A stretch of 64,000 bases of DNA, taken from Cladocopium goreaui (taxonomy: Eukaryota; Sar; Dinophyceae; Suessiales; Symbiodiniaceae). The notes under the pieces were generated by a model. The model did not search any database. It was not told where the DNA came from and saw nothing but the letters and a program-made list of their open reading frames with translations. Made by a program: the position numbers and the translations under genes. The stretch lies in contig CAMXCT020006581.1 of the NCBI GenBank assembly GCA_947184155.2, positions 124,001 through 188,000 of the forward strand, in the 5' to 3' direction. Positions 1 to 12,300 of the stretch are shown here, in pieces. Each line of letters starts with the position of its first letter. Position 1 is the first letter of the stretch.

Positions 1-57
1 AAACCATCGCACTTCTTGGCTAGGAATCTCCTCATGGGTACTTTTATGATCAGTTCC

Positions 58-717
58 TCATTGGGAAAACCCTGAGGGCTGAGTGCTGGGAATCGCCTGG
101 GAATTGAAAAAACCATCAAGAGTTGATTGGGTCAACCCCAGCAATACTGGCAAGCTACGAGGCTTCACAGGTTTACACCCTGGTGTCGTCATCACATCTT
201 CGTCAGCCCCATTATCTTTACGGGCCCTTTTCTCACTCACATGCGACACAGGTGTGGACAACATCCTCTTCAAGTTCAAAGGGGACTTCGTGAGAGGACT
301 GTCCGGGCCATCAAAATCCAGGGACAGTGGCTTGATCTCATCAACCCCATTGATCTCATTTTGTGAGCTACCTAATGGTTTGTAGCCGCTTCGACCCAAA
401 GACACCTGAGACAAAAGCCCCCCTCCAGATGTGAATCCAGATGAAAGCTCCACGGAACGCTCACCACTGTTGTGATCATCATCGAGCTGGATCCCTGCAA
501 CAACCAATGGGCTAGACTTTTTACCCTTGAGTGGTTGTGGGGTCTCAGGAATTAACCCACCCGACACAGGTGTGGTGAACCCCATTCTGTGGAGCACAGC
601 ATCTTCCTTCCAGCCATGATGACCTTGGCCAGGATCCATGCTCTGCGGCGACCCTGGCTTGGAAGCACTGGTGGGCACTGGCATTTGGGACACCAACGTG
701 TCAGGACTGGAGCTCAT
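58..717 (-). CDS. 219-aa disordered protein with C-terminal PCNA-box-like motif
   Basis: Open frame from an ATG at 717 to a stop at 58. The protein is Ser/Pro/Gly-rich with little predicted order. Residues 197-204 read QSTLDGFF, which fits the PIP-box consensus Q-x-x-[LIM]-x-x-[FY]-[FY] used to bind the PCNA sliding clamp; it sits 16 residues from the end, where such boxes often lie. Short basic patches (KRARK, KPVKPR) precede it and could act in nuclear import. A role at replication or repair sites is inference from the motif alone. It lies on the same strand as the methyltransferase-like gene at 7.4-9.2 kb. A splice acceptor at about 740 would extend the frame upstream, but it does not join in phase with the open exon at 839-1034, so I take the ATG at 717 as the working start. 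No family recognised outside the motif. Confidence 0.55.
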   Translation of the reverse strand: MSSSPDTLVSQMPVPTSASKPGSPQSMDPGQGHHGWKEDAVLHRMGFTTPVSGGLIPETPQPLKGKKSSPLVVAGIQLDDDHNSGERSVELSSGFTSGGGLLSQVSLGRSGYKPLGSSQNEINGVDEIKPLSLDFDGPDSPLTKSPLNLKRMLSTPVSHVSEKRARKDNGADEDVMTTPGCKPVKPRSLPVLLGLTQSTLDGFFNSQAIPSTQPSGFSQ

Positions 718-838
718 TGACTCAGAAGGGCGTAGACGCTACAAAACAATGAATCCCTGCTGCAATGTAGCTTGACCCCAGAAAAGACTGAAGCATTCCA
801 GTGTACTGACAGTGACAGCAAAAAATAAACAAACTTAC

Positions 839-1034
839 CCGTGGTAGTGAATGGCACAATGGCAGTTCAGTCCAGGCAGTGAGTGATTGTCATTGGTCAC
901 AAGTTCATTGATGTCTAAATCCGATCTAAAGTTCTTGATGTTTTTTTTGACTGGCTCAGTGATGACAACTGCACTTGTTTCATCGTCTGACAAGTAAGGT
1001 ACAGGGCATTTTTGTTCACATCTTGTCACGCTGC
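839..1034 (-). CDS. exon-like open segment, parent gene unresolved
   Basis: Minus-strand open stretch of about 64 codons, with an acceptor-like CTGCAG just 5' and a strong donor (GGGTAAGT) at its 3' end. It encodes an acidic/polar sequence with residues such as SDDETSAVVITEP. The donor leaves two bases over, which does not continue in frame into the 58-717 coding region through the nearest acceptor. It is therefore either an exon of another transcript or spliced to an acceptor I did not find. No homology recognised. Confidence 0.3.
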
Positions 1035-3201
1035 AGATTGCACGTTAGCACGACCTCACCACACATTCCCTAACTCACCACACCAAGTGTGCCGTGAGGT
1101 CAGGGTCAGGTCTGGTGAGTCAGACTTATTGATCATAGAATATGTCCAGTCAGGACATTAATTGCATGGAGAAAGAAATGAAATTAAATGGGGGACCATG
1201 GGCCATGAGTCTGGTTCGGACTTACAGCAAGCCCACACTGCACATTGCATTAAATCACCAGCGGCCAGGAGCCTTTTGACAAGGAAGTATTCAAGTGACT
1301 CGGCAAGTGACTTGTGGGGGGATCAGAGTATTCATCCATTGGTTTTCACGTGGATGGTCTAGATCTTATTTATGGGGCTCAACCAGAGGAACAAACTGTA
1401 GTTTTATAGACATGACAGGATCTGGCTGAACAGGAATTAAAATTGCCATGGGGCCATGGATTAAGTTGATTCCACAGGAATGAGCTTGCTAGCCATGACC
1501 GACACACCTTGACCTTTGTAACATCAAGGGTGCTGATGCTTGACAAATGACCCGGTCAGCTTATTGAAGTCTGTTGTAAAAGCTGCAGCCTAATGCCTGT
1601 GATGACATCACAAAGAATCAGCGACCAGGGGCCAGCCATTGGCAATTGAATTGGGCAGTAACCAAATCAAATATCCAGGCAGAGATAAGATCGAACATGA
1701 GAAAAGCTAACTAGCAACAAGTAGTAACAATATAATATAACCATAGTAAATTGGATTTCAAATCCTACTTGACAGACTGGAATGCTTCTTTGAAGAGCTG
1801 CAGTTAGTATTGTTACATGTGTTCAGCCCTAGCCCGCTTGGCCCCTGTCACAAAGACTTCCCAACTCCTCACATGGTGATGCCATCCAGCCATCCAAGGA
1901 CAGAAGCACAACAGATCGGAAGAAAATCAGAGACCTGAGGCTTGCAGAAATTCATGCAGGAGAGTGAGCTGAGGGGCCCCTGTGGTGGTTGCATACTGAA
2001 AGCAAGTTCTGCCAATCATCAAGTTCCAATGTTCAAGAATTTCAATACTGTAAGTGTCTCGTTTTAGTTTAAGTAAGTCATTTGAATTTGAACCATCTAC
2101 TTACCCAGTCAGTTGAAACAAACTATAGTGAAACTCCAACTGGGCCAATGTTATGTGATGTAGTTATTTTGATGTAATCTGTAAGTAACATTACATAATT
2201 ATGACATTACCAGTATGCATTTACTTATTGAATTGCTTTTTATCAGCAGGAAATGGGATGGAATGGAATGGATTCGTGATCATGAACCTACAGTACATTA
2301 CTACATGTTTGCATTTCAATAATAACAATTGAAACATTAAATTTATAAACACAACAAATGAGTAACTGACGTGATGTAGAAGTTTACCCAGTAGCACAGT
2401 GCCAGGAGCAAACTATAGTGGGGCCCGGAGGGTCAGCCAACTTTACCATTGAATGCCTATTGCTTGTGACATATGATGGACTGAAACCCTGTCGTGTAGT
2501 AATTTTTATTTGTAATTGCCCAAGTATCTGAAAACAGTTGCTAAACCTCCATCCCTGGATTAACATCCCTGGCATGGGGCCCATTGGGGTCCATTGGGGC
2601 CCATTTGGGCAGCTTGGAAAGGGTACTTAAGAGCAGTTAAGAGGAGGGGGGTCTGACCCCATTTTGTGTGGTATTTACAGTGTTTTAGGGGTCAGACCCC
2701 CCTCCTCTTAACAGCTCTTAAGATGGTCCCCCAACAGCCAAAATCTGGCCTAATTAGGTCCCAGCAGCTCATTTGGTCTTGCCTGCAAAGGCCTTTGCCA
2801 GCTGGCTCTTGGGTGCTGGAGAGCTCTTTGCATCAGCCACTGCACCTTGTCAAAACAGGGAAGTGTGCCACATAATGTGTTCATATATTATTATATATGA
2901 TACATATATATATATGATATGATTAATAATATTACACCTTTTTATTCATAGATATATTGTTTAAGCATCACTAAATCTAGTTACTAGAGTCAGAGTATAG
3001 TTTGTCTTCAATGCTACACACTTGGTATTGTCAATACTTGGCATTGTCAATTGTTAACATTATTATTTGATTGGGTGTTTGCTGATTCCATCAGATGGCA
3101 TGAAGAAAGGTTTCTGTATTTTTGTAACATCAAGTGATGGGGGCATTGTCAGGATCAAGTTACTTAACAATCAGATTCAATAACTTGGTTTGTTAGACTA
3201 A
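1035..3201. other. non-coding stretch with one long hairpin
   Basis: No convincing open frame on either strand. Short ORFs here lack splice signals and protein-like composition. It contains the inverted repeat at 2626-2722 and an AT-rich run around 2875-2940. It may be the space between the gene ending at 3202 and the next minus-strand gene, or contain small exons I cannot see. Confidence 0.4.
2626..2722. repeat. 35-bp inverted repeat forming a long hairpin
   Basis: Arms 2626-2660 and 2688-2722 are reverse complements with one mismatch, separated by 27 bp. The inner part of each arm is GGGGTCAGACCCC-like, so the arm tips are themselves near-palindromic. The size is close to that of the perfect hairpin at 11311-11390, though the sequence is unrelated. 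Confidence 0.85.
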
Positions 3202-6200
3202 TCAGAATGGCAGCCGGCCTTCTACACGTTGTTTCTTCTCGGGTGGCCCCTTGCTGGTGGCATCGGCGGAATCTCCTGGATTGGTGCGGATGTCTGACTG
3301 ACAGGTGAAATGTAAACATATTTAAGTAATAGGACTGCTGCAGCTTGTGGCCATTGTTGTTACTTGTTGCAGTATAAAAACACTATAATCATTGTGATGA
3401 CATGTTAACACGTTGACTCCCAGTGCTTGGAAATGGAACCAACATGAAAGAAAGCTCCCCAAACCATATGTCTTAATTCAAAATTTGGCCCAATACTAAT
3501 TTTGATTTATACCATACATGTGCAAACAGATCCCTTTTCATTGAAATTACTGAGTAGCTTGAGCTTAGACGGGGCTTTGGACATCCCATAAGTTAAGTTT
3601 ATGACCTGGAACTTCATTTTGAATTTCAAAAAATCAATATAGAACCAATACCTTCTGACTGGTCCTGTATTATCGTTGGTGATGGGCTTGGTTGCCTCCT
3701 TCTCAATCTCAGCCTTGGGCTCGGGCTTGCCCTCTGAGACAGTTGCTGCAGGATCAGCAGCTTTCTGATCAGGGCCTTTCTCGTCAGCAGCAACTCCTGA
3801 GAGACCCGCTGATGGTGCAGGCTGGGGCTGGGTTGGAGGAAGGTTCGAAGTCGAATCAAAAATGAAAACCATCCTTACAAAACCCAATTTAAAATTGTCT
3901 CACAACACTCAGGTAGTCATTTTCTGCAGTCAAGTGTGATCTTTTCAAGATCAATGACAGTCCTTTCAGATTTTCAGGGTGGCTGACATCTCCATGAACT
4001 CACCCTGGTGGTTGTCACTTAATACGGAACCAACAGATGGAATAAGAATAACTTAGATTGCATATCTTCAATGATCTAGCTCAGTAAATCTCCATTGCTG
4101 TTTTGATCTAGCTGAGTAAATCTCCATTGCTGTTTGCATTGATTTCGAATGAAGTCATGGTCCGTTTTCTGTTGATAAAAATCTGACTGGATCTAGCTCC
4201 ACCCGGCTGTCCTTCTTTGTTTGCAGTCTCAGAAGTCTCCTCCTCATCATCAACCTCCACGTCTTTGAACGTTGGCATGTTGCCCTTCTGACAAGTTTCA
4301 ACCCAGCCAAGATGACACACGTCACATGTTTTCCTGGGTTCTCCACATGCGCACACTGCCACTTGCTTAATGCGAACCTGCTTCTCCATGAACAATGGAG
4401 GCTCACCCCGCAAAGTACGCTCGACATACCCCTCCCCACATTTCTTGCATTCTGGGGTTGACGTTCCACATTTGCATACTGGGATTTTTTTGCTCTTGTA
4501 CTCAGTGTCTTTGTGACCGACAATAGCTGCACGGGGCTTACCTGAGCGAAGGATTGTCATAAGGTAACAACATGACATGCTCATGCTTGAAAGGAGTCTG
4601 TGTAAATTTAGAATGCATGAGGTCCCAGCCAAAAAGGTCCTTTTGATGAAGTAATAATCTGTCATCAATCTGAGGTTGCCCGGTTTTGTTGAATGCTTAC
4701 AAGCCCCAAAGTGTATTAACCAACACCTTAAAGGTTTGAGTTTGAATATGTTTATCACACCAATGACATTTTTTTTAAGACACTGACCACATTTGTTTGT
4801 TTATTTACTGTCATGGTACTGCCATCGGGGCATTCGATGAACTTTGGACTGCGACCAGCACTGACTTCTTGCTGATAACCACGGCCACAGGCTCCACATG
4901 CTGCCCTGTCAAAGCCGCAATAGCAAACAGCGAACATGCTCTTGCCCTTCTGCACGGAGTCAGCTCCTTGGCTGCATGCATGTCTTGTAGTCTTTGGGAA
5001 ACCTGGTAGTGACATGTAGTGAGTGAGTTGAGGGGATGAATCAATGATTACTAATATCAACAAATATTTTATATGGTCGAGCATTGTCGTCTAAGGCTTT
5101 TAAGGACCTAACCCAGGGTTTCACCTACGTACTGACACTAAACTGTCAGACATAAGTTGGTTCAAGATTCCAGGCGTCATGCCGGCCATGGGGGCAACTG
5201 GGGCCTTTGACTCACCCCCTGCACCCGGTGGAGATGAGTCATCAGGAACCACATTGTCCAAGTTCAATTCAGGGATAGTGTCATTGCTCTCAGGGGTGTT
5301 CTCCGATGCCTGAAACAGTTCCATACACCATTTCTTGTTGCCAGATTCTCCATCAACCACATACGGAATCAATGAGCCTGCTGCCTGCTTGATGGTCCAC
5401 CCATGCTTCGCAGGGGGCAGCTCCTTCACAATGCCCCTGCATTGGAGCATGGTCTTTCCGTTGCCTGGGCTGTGACTTGATCTGAATATCACAGAAACTG
5501 GAAATTGTGGTGTGTTCAGTAAGTGACTAAGTTGGAGCAACAGGTAGGTAACTGAAGTCTTCAAAACCTCAAATGAGTGAAAATTTGTGTCTATTTTTTT
5601 ATTGGAAATCATTTGGTAATTTAGTTCAAACTCTTTCATAGGATCTATTGGTTGAGAGTCCCGGTTTTTAATAAACTATCCGTTTAACATGTTTGAAACT
5701 TAAATCATGTGAATCAAGCAGCTCAAATTCATGATGGTGAACGTAGTGTTGCGGGACAGCTCAATTTCCACGCGTTTGATGATTGACATCAGGGTCTCAC
5801 CATCCTTGGACAATGGCTTTCCCAACCTTTCGTACTCCTTGGCCATCATGTCGGTAAGCACCGTCTTGTCCAGACTTAGTTGCCACTGGCTGGGCGGTGT
5901 GCATGATTTGGTTGTTATGGGGCCCAAACGAGTTGAAAATAAGGGGTCAATGGCATGAATCAGTAAAGGAGCTAATCATTCATCATCTAAGCTAGCAGTA
6001 ACAATACCTATACTGTAAATACTGTCTGTAAAGATGTAATAACTGTGAGGCTATCTCAGGGAATCGGTCCAGTGTCATGAGGGCTGGATAATGAAAGAAA
6101 TCAGGTGTAAAATTACATTACTCACACCAACAATCACCAACATATTAATAATAAACAAGTAACCTGTCCAGTGCCTGGTTTGGTCCTTTGCGAAACATAC

Positions 6201-6790
6201 CAAAGAATGCAAGTCGAATATGCTTCGATGACAGTGAGTTCAAGTAAGATCGGCTGCACTTGGTCGGTTCAACGTGTTCCATGAAATCACGCAGGTAGCA
6301 ATCCTGAAGGGATGTGATCTTGGGTCAACCAAAAAAACAACCCACGACCCCAAATCAAATTAAGCTACAATAAACTTGCATTTACTTGTGTTGAGGGTGA
6401 CTACCTGTTGTGCTGTTGGGGATGCTGACCAGGATTCCACTTGTATTTATTTGGGTTCCTTGCCGTATTAATGAATGAATAAATTATTATTTGATAATAA
6501 TGACTGATAAAACATAAATTTAAATCATATCATATGGAGAGACCACCACAAAATGGATGTTAAAATACCTTCAAAACCAGCAGGTTTCCGGGGTGTTCTT
6601 CCAGCAAGTGAAGGAGGAACTCAAAGTGGAAGCCTGGCCCCGTCTGGCCCTTCCCGCTGCAGGCTTGGCTTTCGATGATGCCTTGGACCTGGTTGATCTC
6701 ATGGAACGGCCTGCGTCACTCGTCTCATCTTGCACGGGGGTGCTTGGCACCATGGGTGCACCACCATCGAAAAGGGTTTCAAGCTCACTC
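3202..6790 (-). CDS. multi-exon gene with three four-cysteine repeat modules
   Basis: Minus-strand gene with about eight exons, roughly 6790-6570, 6310-6171, 5940-5715, 5500-5125, 5015-4790, 4545-4150, 3845-3650 and 3300-3202; boundaries are approximate. The working start is MASELETLF at about 6790, followed by a Ser/Lys/Arg/Ala-rich tail. The most telling part is a module C-x-C-G-x(4-5)-C-x2-C-x2-G-[YW] seen three times: VCYCG..CGACGRGY (near 4900), VCKCG..CKKCGEGY (near 4470) and VCACG..CDVCHLGW (near 4330). This spacing suggests a small metal-binding knuckle. An acidic/Lys/Pro-rich linker follows, and the protein ends with a basic KKQRVEGRLPF tail and a TGA at 3204-3202. Exon edges match GT-AG junctions where I checked them. 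The first exon has an unresolved frame choice near its 3' end. I do not recognise the family; DNA or RNA binding is a guess from the Cys modules. Confidence 0.5.
4074..4138. repeat. tandem 33-bp duplication
   Basis: The stretch around GATCTAGCTSAGTAAATC is present twice head to tail, differing by one base, just 3' of the Cys-module exon in the preceding gene. It is a recent local duplication; no function is evident. Confidence 0.7.
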
Positions 6791-6799
6791 GCCATGGGG

Positions 6800-7448
6800 A
6801 GAAGATGATAGGACCACTGCACACCGCACTTGAGATTCCGAAGACCTTCCACATCAATGAAATCGAATGACAATTCAATCGGAATTCCATGATGTCGATT
6901 CTTCTGTGGGAATCCCTGGACGTGGTGCTACTTACTTTATTGAAATTGGCAAATATGAATAACATGGAATTGGACATAGCTCCCTGGTCCCCATCAGCAA
7001 TGCTTTGGCTTTTACAGTATGATACAGCCCAGCATGAATGGGCATGACAATGATGACTTATCAACATCGGAGAGAAGCTGATATGGACAAGACTATAATA
7101 TGAAGACTATGAGCCTCTCCGTAAACAATGCAACAACTTGGATTCCAGCCAACCGGTGTTTGAGACTGAGAGATCTAAGAATCAAAATGCAAATGGTGGA
7201 ACCTCTTTCTTATAGGTTGCCCACGGATTCAAAATGTTAAGTTCGGAGAGACTTTTCATATGTGACTGTTGTCTATGGACTGTGCAGGACAACCGGAGCC
7301 ACCTGTACGGAGAACATCAATCTAAGCCAGCGGTCTTGACAGTTTTGGTCCCCGGGGTTGAAACTCCTCTTTTCGTAAAGGAAGTTAAGTGGACAAAGTG
7401 GTTCATGTAATAAGACCCATGGTTCTGGTTACTGTTCTTTACATCATG
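6800..7448. other. intergenic spacer, nothing recognised
   Basis: Spacer between the start of the Cys-module gene and the stop of the methyltransferase-like gene. No protein-like ORF, repeat or hairpin stood out. It should contain the 3' end of one gene and the promoter of the other, but no TATA or other element is distinct. Confidence 0.4.
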
Positions 7449-9181
7449 TCATTTGAAGGGACCAAAACAGCTGAGGGCGATCAACTGAAAAATTCCTGAA
7501 GATTGGAAATGCATTCCATTTCCCAGCAAATCACTGGCCCTCTTTGGGTCTGTGGCTCCAAACAAGGGTGTACCAAGGCTTCTCCCTATCTCTGGTAAGC
7601 AGGGCCAGCCCATTGACACTAGCTTCTCTTTGCAAGTAAGCCATCGCTTCTGCTTGGGTAGCCAGTACAGAGCTGATTTGGCCCCTACCCTAAATGTGGG
7701 TATTTTCTGACTCCGTGCGCTCCACGAAGCTGAGAACGAGGGGTTGTCCCCCAAATAGTAAACCAGCCCCTCCTCCTCACTCGGGGATTTTCCATACTGC
7801 TCCCTAAATCGGCAGTTGAGTTGACACATGGCCTGATACTCCCTGGTCAGCAAAAGATATTCTAAATCAAGGCGTCCAGGCCGGAAGGGAATCCCCCTTT
7901 TTTGGGCCAAGTCCTGGGCTTCCATCAAAATCTCTGGCTGTGACGCCACCAGGTAGTCTTTGATGATGCTGGGCTCCTGTGATTCATTGAGCACGGCTTT
8001 GACTTTTTCAAGGAGTGCAAAAGGGTCAATCAAACAGGTTGTGAGCTCATTGTGGGTGCCGATAACCCATGTTCGCCACCTAGCACAGCCATTGTAGAGG
8101 AAGTCGGAAGGCTCACTAAACAGTTGATGAAAATGATAGTCTGGATGGGTGTCTGAGACCATCCCCATATCCAGGTCCTTAGCAATTGACAATCACGGTT
8201 AAGAGGGCCAAGATTGGAGACCGGAAATGAAACAAATATATTAATTAAGGGTTATGGTGAAAGTATCATCAACAAAACAATGACAATATTAACTTATAAT
8301 AATAAATAAATAAACATATTTTATAAGTAGGAGAGTCTTCTAAAGGCATTAAATCATGTTGAGATTCTTCAGTGCATTCAATCAGCAAAAGTGGGATCCG
8401 GTTGCGGCTCACATACTTCCCATGGGCTAAGTAGACTCCAGCTGTGGGCCCTGCACGTTTTTTACGCAGACCACAAACCGACATGTCAGGACAGGGTAGT
8501 CCGGACACGTCGAATACTGCCATTTTGTTGACACTGCACACCTGGCCATGCCGAATGCAATGAGCTTGGGTGGCAATGCCACTCTCTTTCACTGCCTCAA
8601 GCTTCTTGGAGTATGGCCACAATGGGTCGAGTGTCCCATGCGGCAACAAATCCAAAATGTCAGAGAACAAACACGGGCCAGAGACATTGTGAGATGCTAC
8701 GGCTTGACACCAATCCAAGGCATCCCCAATAACGTTCTGGCATTTGCTGTCCTTTTCCTGGGATGGTCATTGAAGTGATTCTTGTTAAATTCTATTAGTA
8801 CCCAGTATCATTCTCATTAATTGGGACCATCAATATTGACAGATAAAAAATCAATAGGCCCTCAATAGACAAATAATACTATTTTGTCAACATTATTAAT
8901 TGGTAAGTCACTACTACTTCGATTCAGTTGGTGTACCCAAATCGTTTCCATGTTAAACCATCCCCATGTTAATATATTTATGTGCCTACACACCAGATAA
9001 AAGAAAAGTTGATGCAGTGCATTTTACAAGGGTCCCACATTGCAACTGTTGGGATAGACACATGGAAAGAGGCCCTCCCAGACTCGTTGATGCTCTTCTC
9101 CAGGAGAGCACGAGACATCTCTGCAGTGCCTGAGCCTGTGCAGAAAGAGGTGGCTCCGCAAGCATGGCGAAGCCAAGATTC
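7449..9181 (-). CDS. DNA cytosine-C5-methyltransferase-like protein (catalytic part)
   Basis: Three exons read 5' to 3': 9181-9022, 8746-8338 and 8177-7449, with the stop at 7449. Exon 1 carries an SFCTGSGTAEM block matching C5-MTase motif I (SAM binding). Exon 2 carries SGLPCPDMS, motif IV with the catalytic Cys at about 8493, and then LLLIECTEE, in the place of motif VI, where the usual ENV is ECT. Exon 3 carries RWLTCKEKLVSMGWP, matching the motif IX region (R-x-L-T-x-x-E-x-x-x-x-x-G-[FW]-P), and GNGMHFQSSG at 7523-7494, the motif X region. The first intron joins in frame with a GC donor (AAAT|GC) and an AG acceptor. The exon 2/3 junction is less certain (a GA donor at 8337 fits the phase). 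Known C5 MTases methylate cytosine using SAM; with ECT in place of ENV and a short target-recognition region, activity is uncertain. Exons further upstream (to 14.3 kb) are probably its N-terminal part. Confidence 0.7.
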
Positions 9182-9358
9182 CTAAGTCACCGGCTGGAGG
9201 GGGAAGTGGAGGCTGATATAATTGGTACTAAGTTGGTAAAACAGTCAGAAATATTTTATCATGTTGGGATCTTATCAGTCAGATGTATTACAATTTATAC
9301 TATGAAATTAGATTTAATAGAATTCAGGGCTGCTCACCAAATCCATCAATGCATTTGA

Positions 9359-12300
9359 GTCTCAGAGAGGATTTGAGGCGGGATCTGAGAAGCGACCACG
9401 TTCCAGGCTGACTTGATCGAGTCGGCTGCCCCCAACAAACGAGTCCAGTCATGGTCCTGGTGGTCCCCACCCCCATGCTGCCCCAGTAGTACTAGATTCG
9501 ATGGGCCTGGGCCACTGAAATTTTATATTATATGGACCAGTGGAAGAATTTTCAAACCGACTTTGATGTTATGATTGCCCATTAGGACTTATTTCTATAG
9601 AACTGTACTATTCTTGACAAGGCTGTTCTGTTTATAAACATTTTTTTATAATCAGAACAAATGCAGATCCATTCATTCATTGATTCATGGTGGATGACCC
9701 GGGCTAATGTCCCTAAGGTAACCAGCCAGTTAAGTTAAACAACATCTGACATAGTAGTAATATTAAATTAATATATGCCAAGTCAATATGGAACTTTTAT
9801 TTCTTTATTTGAAAAACCATTATCTGTCCTGTTGAAACACTGAGCTTTGTGTAGCAGGGATCGTTGAATCATCACTGCCCGTAGTGTATGACATGCCACA
9901 GTCATCCATGGAGCCAACTTCACTGCAAGGCTTCTGGAAGCCGCAAGTAGAAGAAGAAGCCAGTCCCATAGGAACATCGCTGTGCCCATCACAGGCGGCC
10001 ATGATGGGAGGAAAACTGTCGGAGACCGGGTGAAACAAATACCAGTGTCAAACCACAGGGACAGAATTCAGAATTGAACAGTCGGTTTAGTAACTCGATG
10101 GTACTGAATAATCAATTGTTGGGTAAGTGGGCATTGGAATCATGAAGAACTAATGTAAACAACTATGATATTGGTTGGACATGATTGGACACCTGAATGT
10201 TGTCCTTGAGTTCTCACACTTCACAGTCTGTGACATTGCTGGTACCCCACGGAAAAATGGCAGCAGGGCTTGTTTTGATTGCACTGCCTGAGTTGATTCT
10301 GCTGATATCAGTATATATCAGTCATATCCAATCCAGTCACAAAAAAAATACACCGATTGGTGGTAACTCTATTGCGCCAACATTTGTGGCTTGTCATGTC
10401 GTGTGTCTGGGCCCAGTATTCCACCCTGACATTCAACACGTGCAGACCAGATGCCAGGGGCAAGCCATAGCAACCAATGTTGAACTGAGAACCTGAGGCG
10501 GGAATGCAAAAGCGAATTGGACTAGGGGTTAGCCTGACTGTGACCTATGGGTTTCATCTGGTTCATGAGATAGATTAATTAACTGGACCTAGGACCACTG
10601 GCCACTGGATGACTGACCACTGGGGAGGGTCCCTATAATAGGACATCAAATGAACTTTAACACACGGGAATTTACCATTTAAATTTTAATTGAAGCCATT
10701 GGAAGTGGATGTAATGTCAAGGCATTCCTGTTGTTTGCTAAGACTACAGTTGCAGCCAAAAAAACTGTGAAACTTGTAGCACTCAATTGGGATCTTCTGC
10801 ACGACGGATCCATCAAAGCTGACCTCAGGTCGGAGTATCAGACAGTCATAGGCAGTACAGTACATGGGAACTGTAACAATGTCGTTGAATTGAAGACTTC
10901 ACCAAAAATGACTGATTGGTTCTCAGTCCTTCATTTGTTTTTGTTGCTTTCACTGAGTGTTTTCGTTATGTCATGTCCATGTTCTAATTAATTTAGAAAT
11001 CTATATCATATAAATATATAATAACATCGAACCCTTGAATCTGATAACCTGATATAAGTCCAATGTAAATGTCAAGGGGCATGAAGATGAGGGGTCATGC
11101 TGAACAGCTTCTGCACCTTCTTGACGTAGATGGCCTTTGGACAGTTGAGGTGGCAAATCTCTGATCTCACTGACACCCTTATATGAAAATCATCCTGAGT
11201 TCTTCACTTGTCATTAAATGTCATTTCAAAAGACTGAATGTTAAAGCTAAACATACTGTTAACTGATGGAAAACACGGTCCATATCAATCTGTAATAAGC
11301 TGACATGGATATGTCTCAAAATGAGGTGTCCGTTTTTAATTCCAAAATGGTTACTTTAAGGGAAAAAACGGACACCTCATTTTGAGACATCCCCACATGT
11401 TTTGGTGTTGATTTGGGAACAAGGGTTGTACACGTTGACAAGAACATCCACCTACAGTGATTGAAATTCAAACAGTCATTCTTCTCTGACTTCGACATTT
11501 GGGGGCCTGACATGATTTCTGTTTGGAAGTTAGTTTCCACAACAAGTTTGAAATTCTGTCTTTGAGGCCCTCACCATGTCCCACAGTGCCATGTAGTGTG
11601 GATCCAGCTTGACCCGAGAGTCAATCAGCGCTTTGGTCAAGGTGAAGAACCTCAATCAATGCACCGGATCAAAACTATCAAGGAGACTGGGGCTGGATGG
11701 GGCTGGGAAATTGGAATCAACCTTTTTTCAGAACAAACCTCTTACCTTGATCAGTGGGTATGAACACCTTACCACCTTGTGACATGGAACTCTCCATTTC
11801 TGACTTTGTCCACAATTTGGAACTTCTCTGCGATGGTGAGTCTTGAGCGGGCTTTCCGAACCCTGGGTTCCGGATTGCAAAGACCCATCAAATGCAGATC
11901 CTTAGCTGCTGCTGTTTGTCTCGCTGATAAGGCAGTAAAACATTGATTTGGGCAAGGAGACGAAAAAAAACAAGGGGAAAACATTATATAATACTTGATT
12001 GAATTTGGCTCAGAATCTAGATGGGCTCCAATCTGGGACAGTAGGGAAAGCCCCTTATTTTTGAGATACTTCCACACTTCACGGTGTCGAGGAAATCGGT
12101 TCATATGCTTCCTTGGTGCTGAGTGAGTTGGCGTGGCACTGGCTGATAATTATATTTGGGTTCTCCCGGGTCTGACTGGCACTGGCTGATAATGATAATA
12201 CAGAGAAAGTCAAATATAAATATGAACAGACTTGATCAAAGTAGAATACTAGTAGCCCTATGGACTGGTTTGAATTTGGGGATCCAATGTTGCTTCATTG

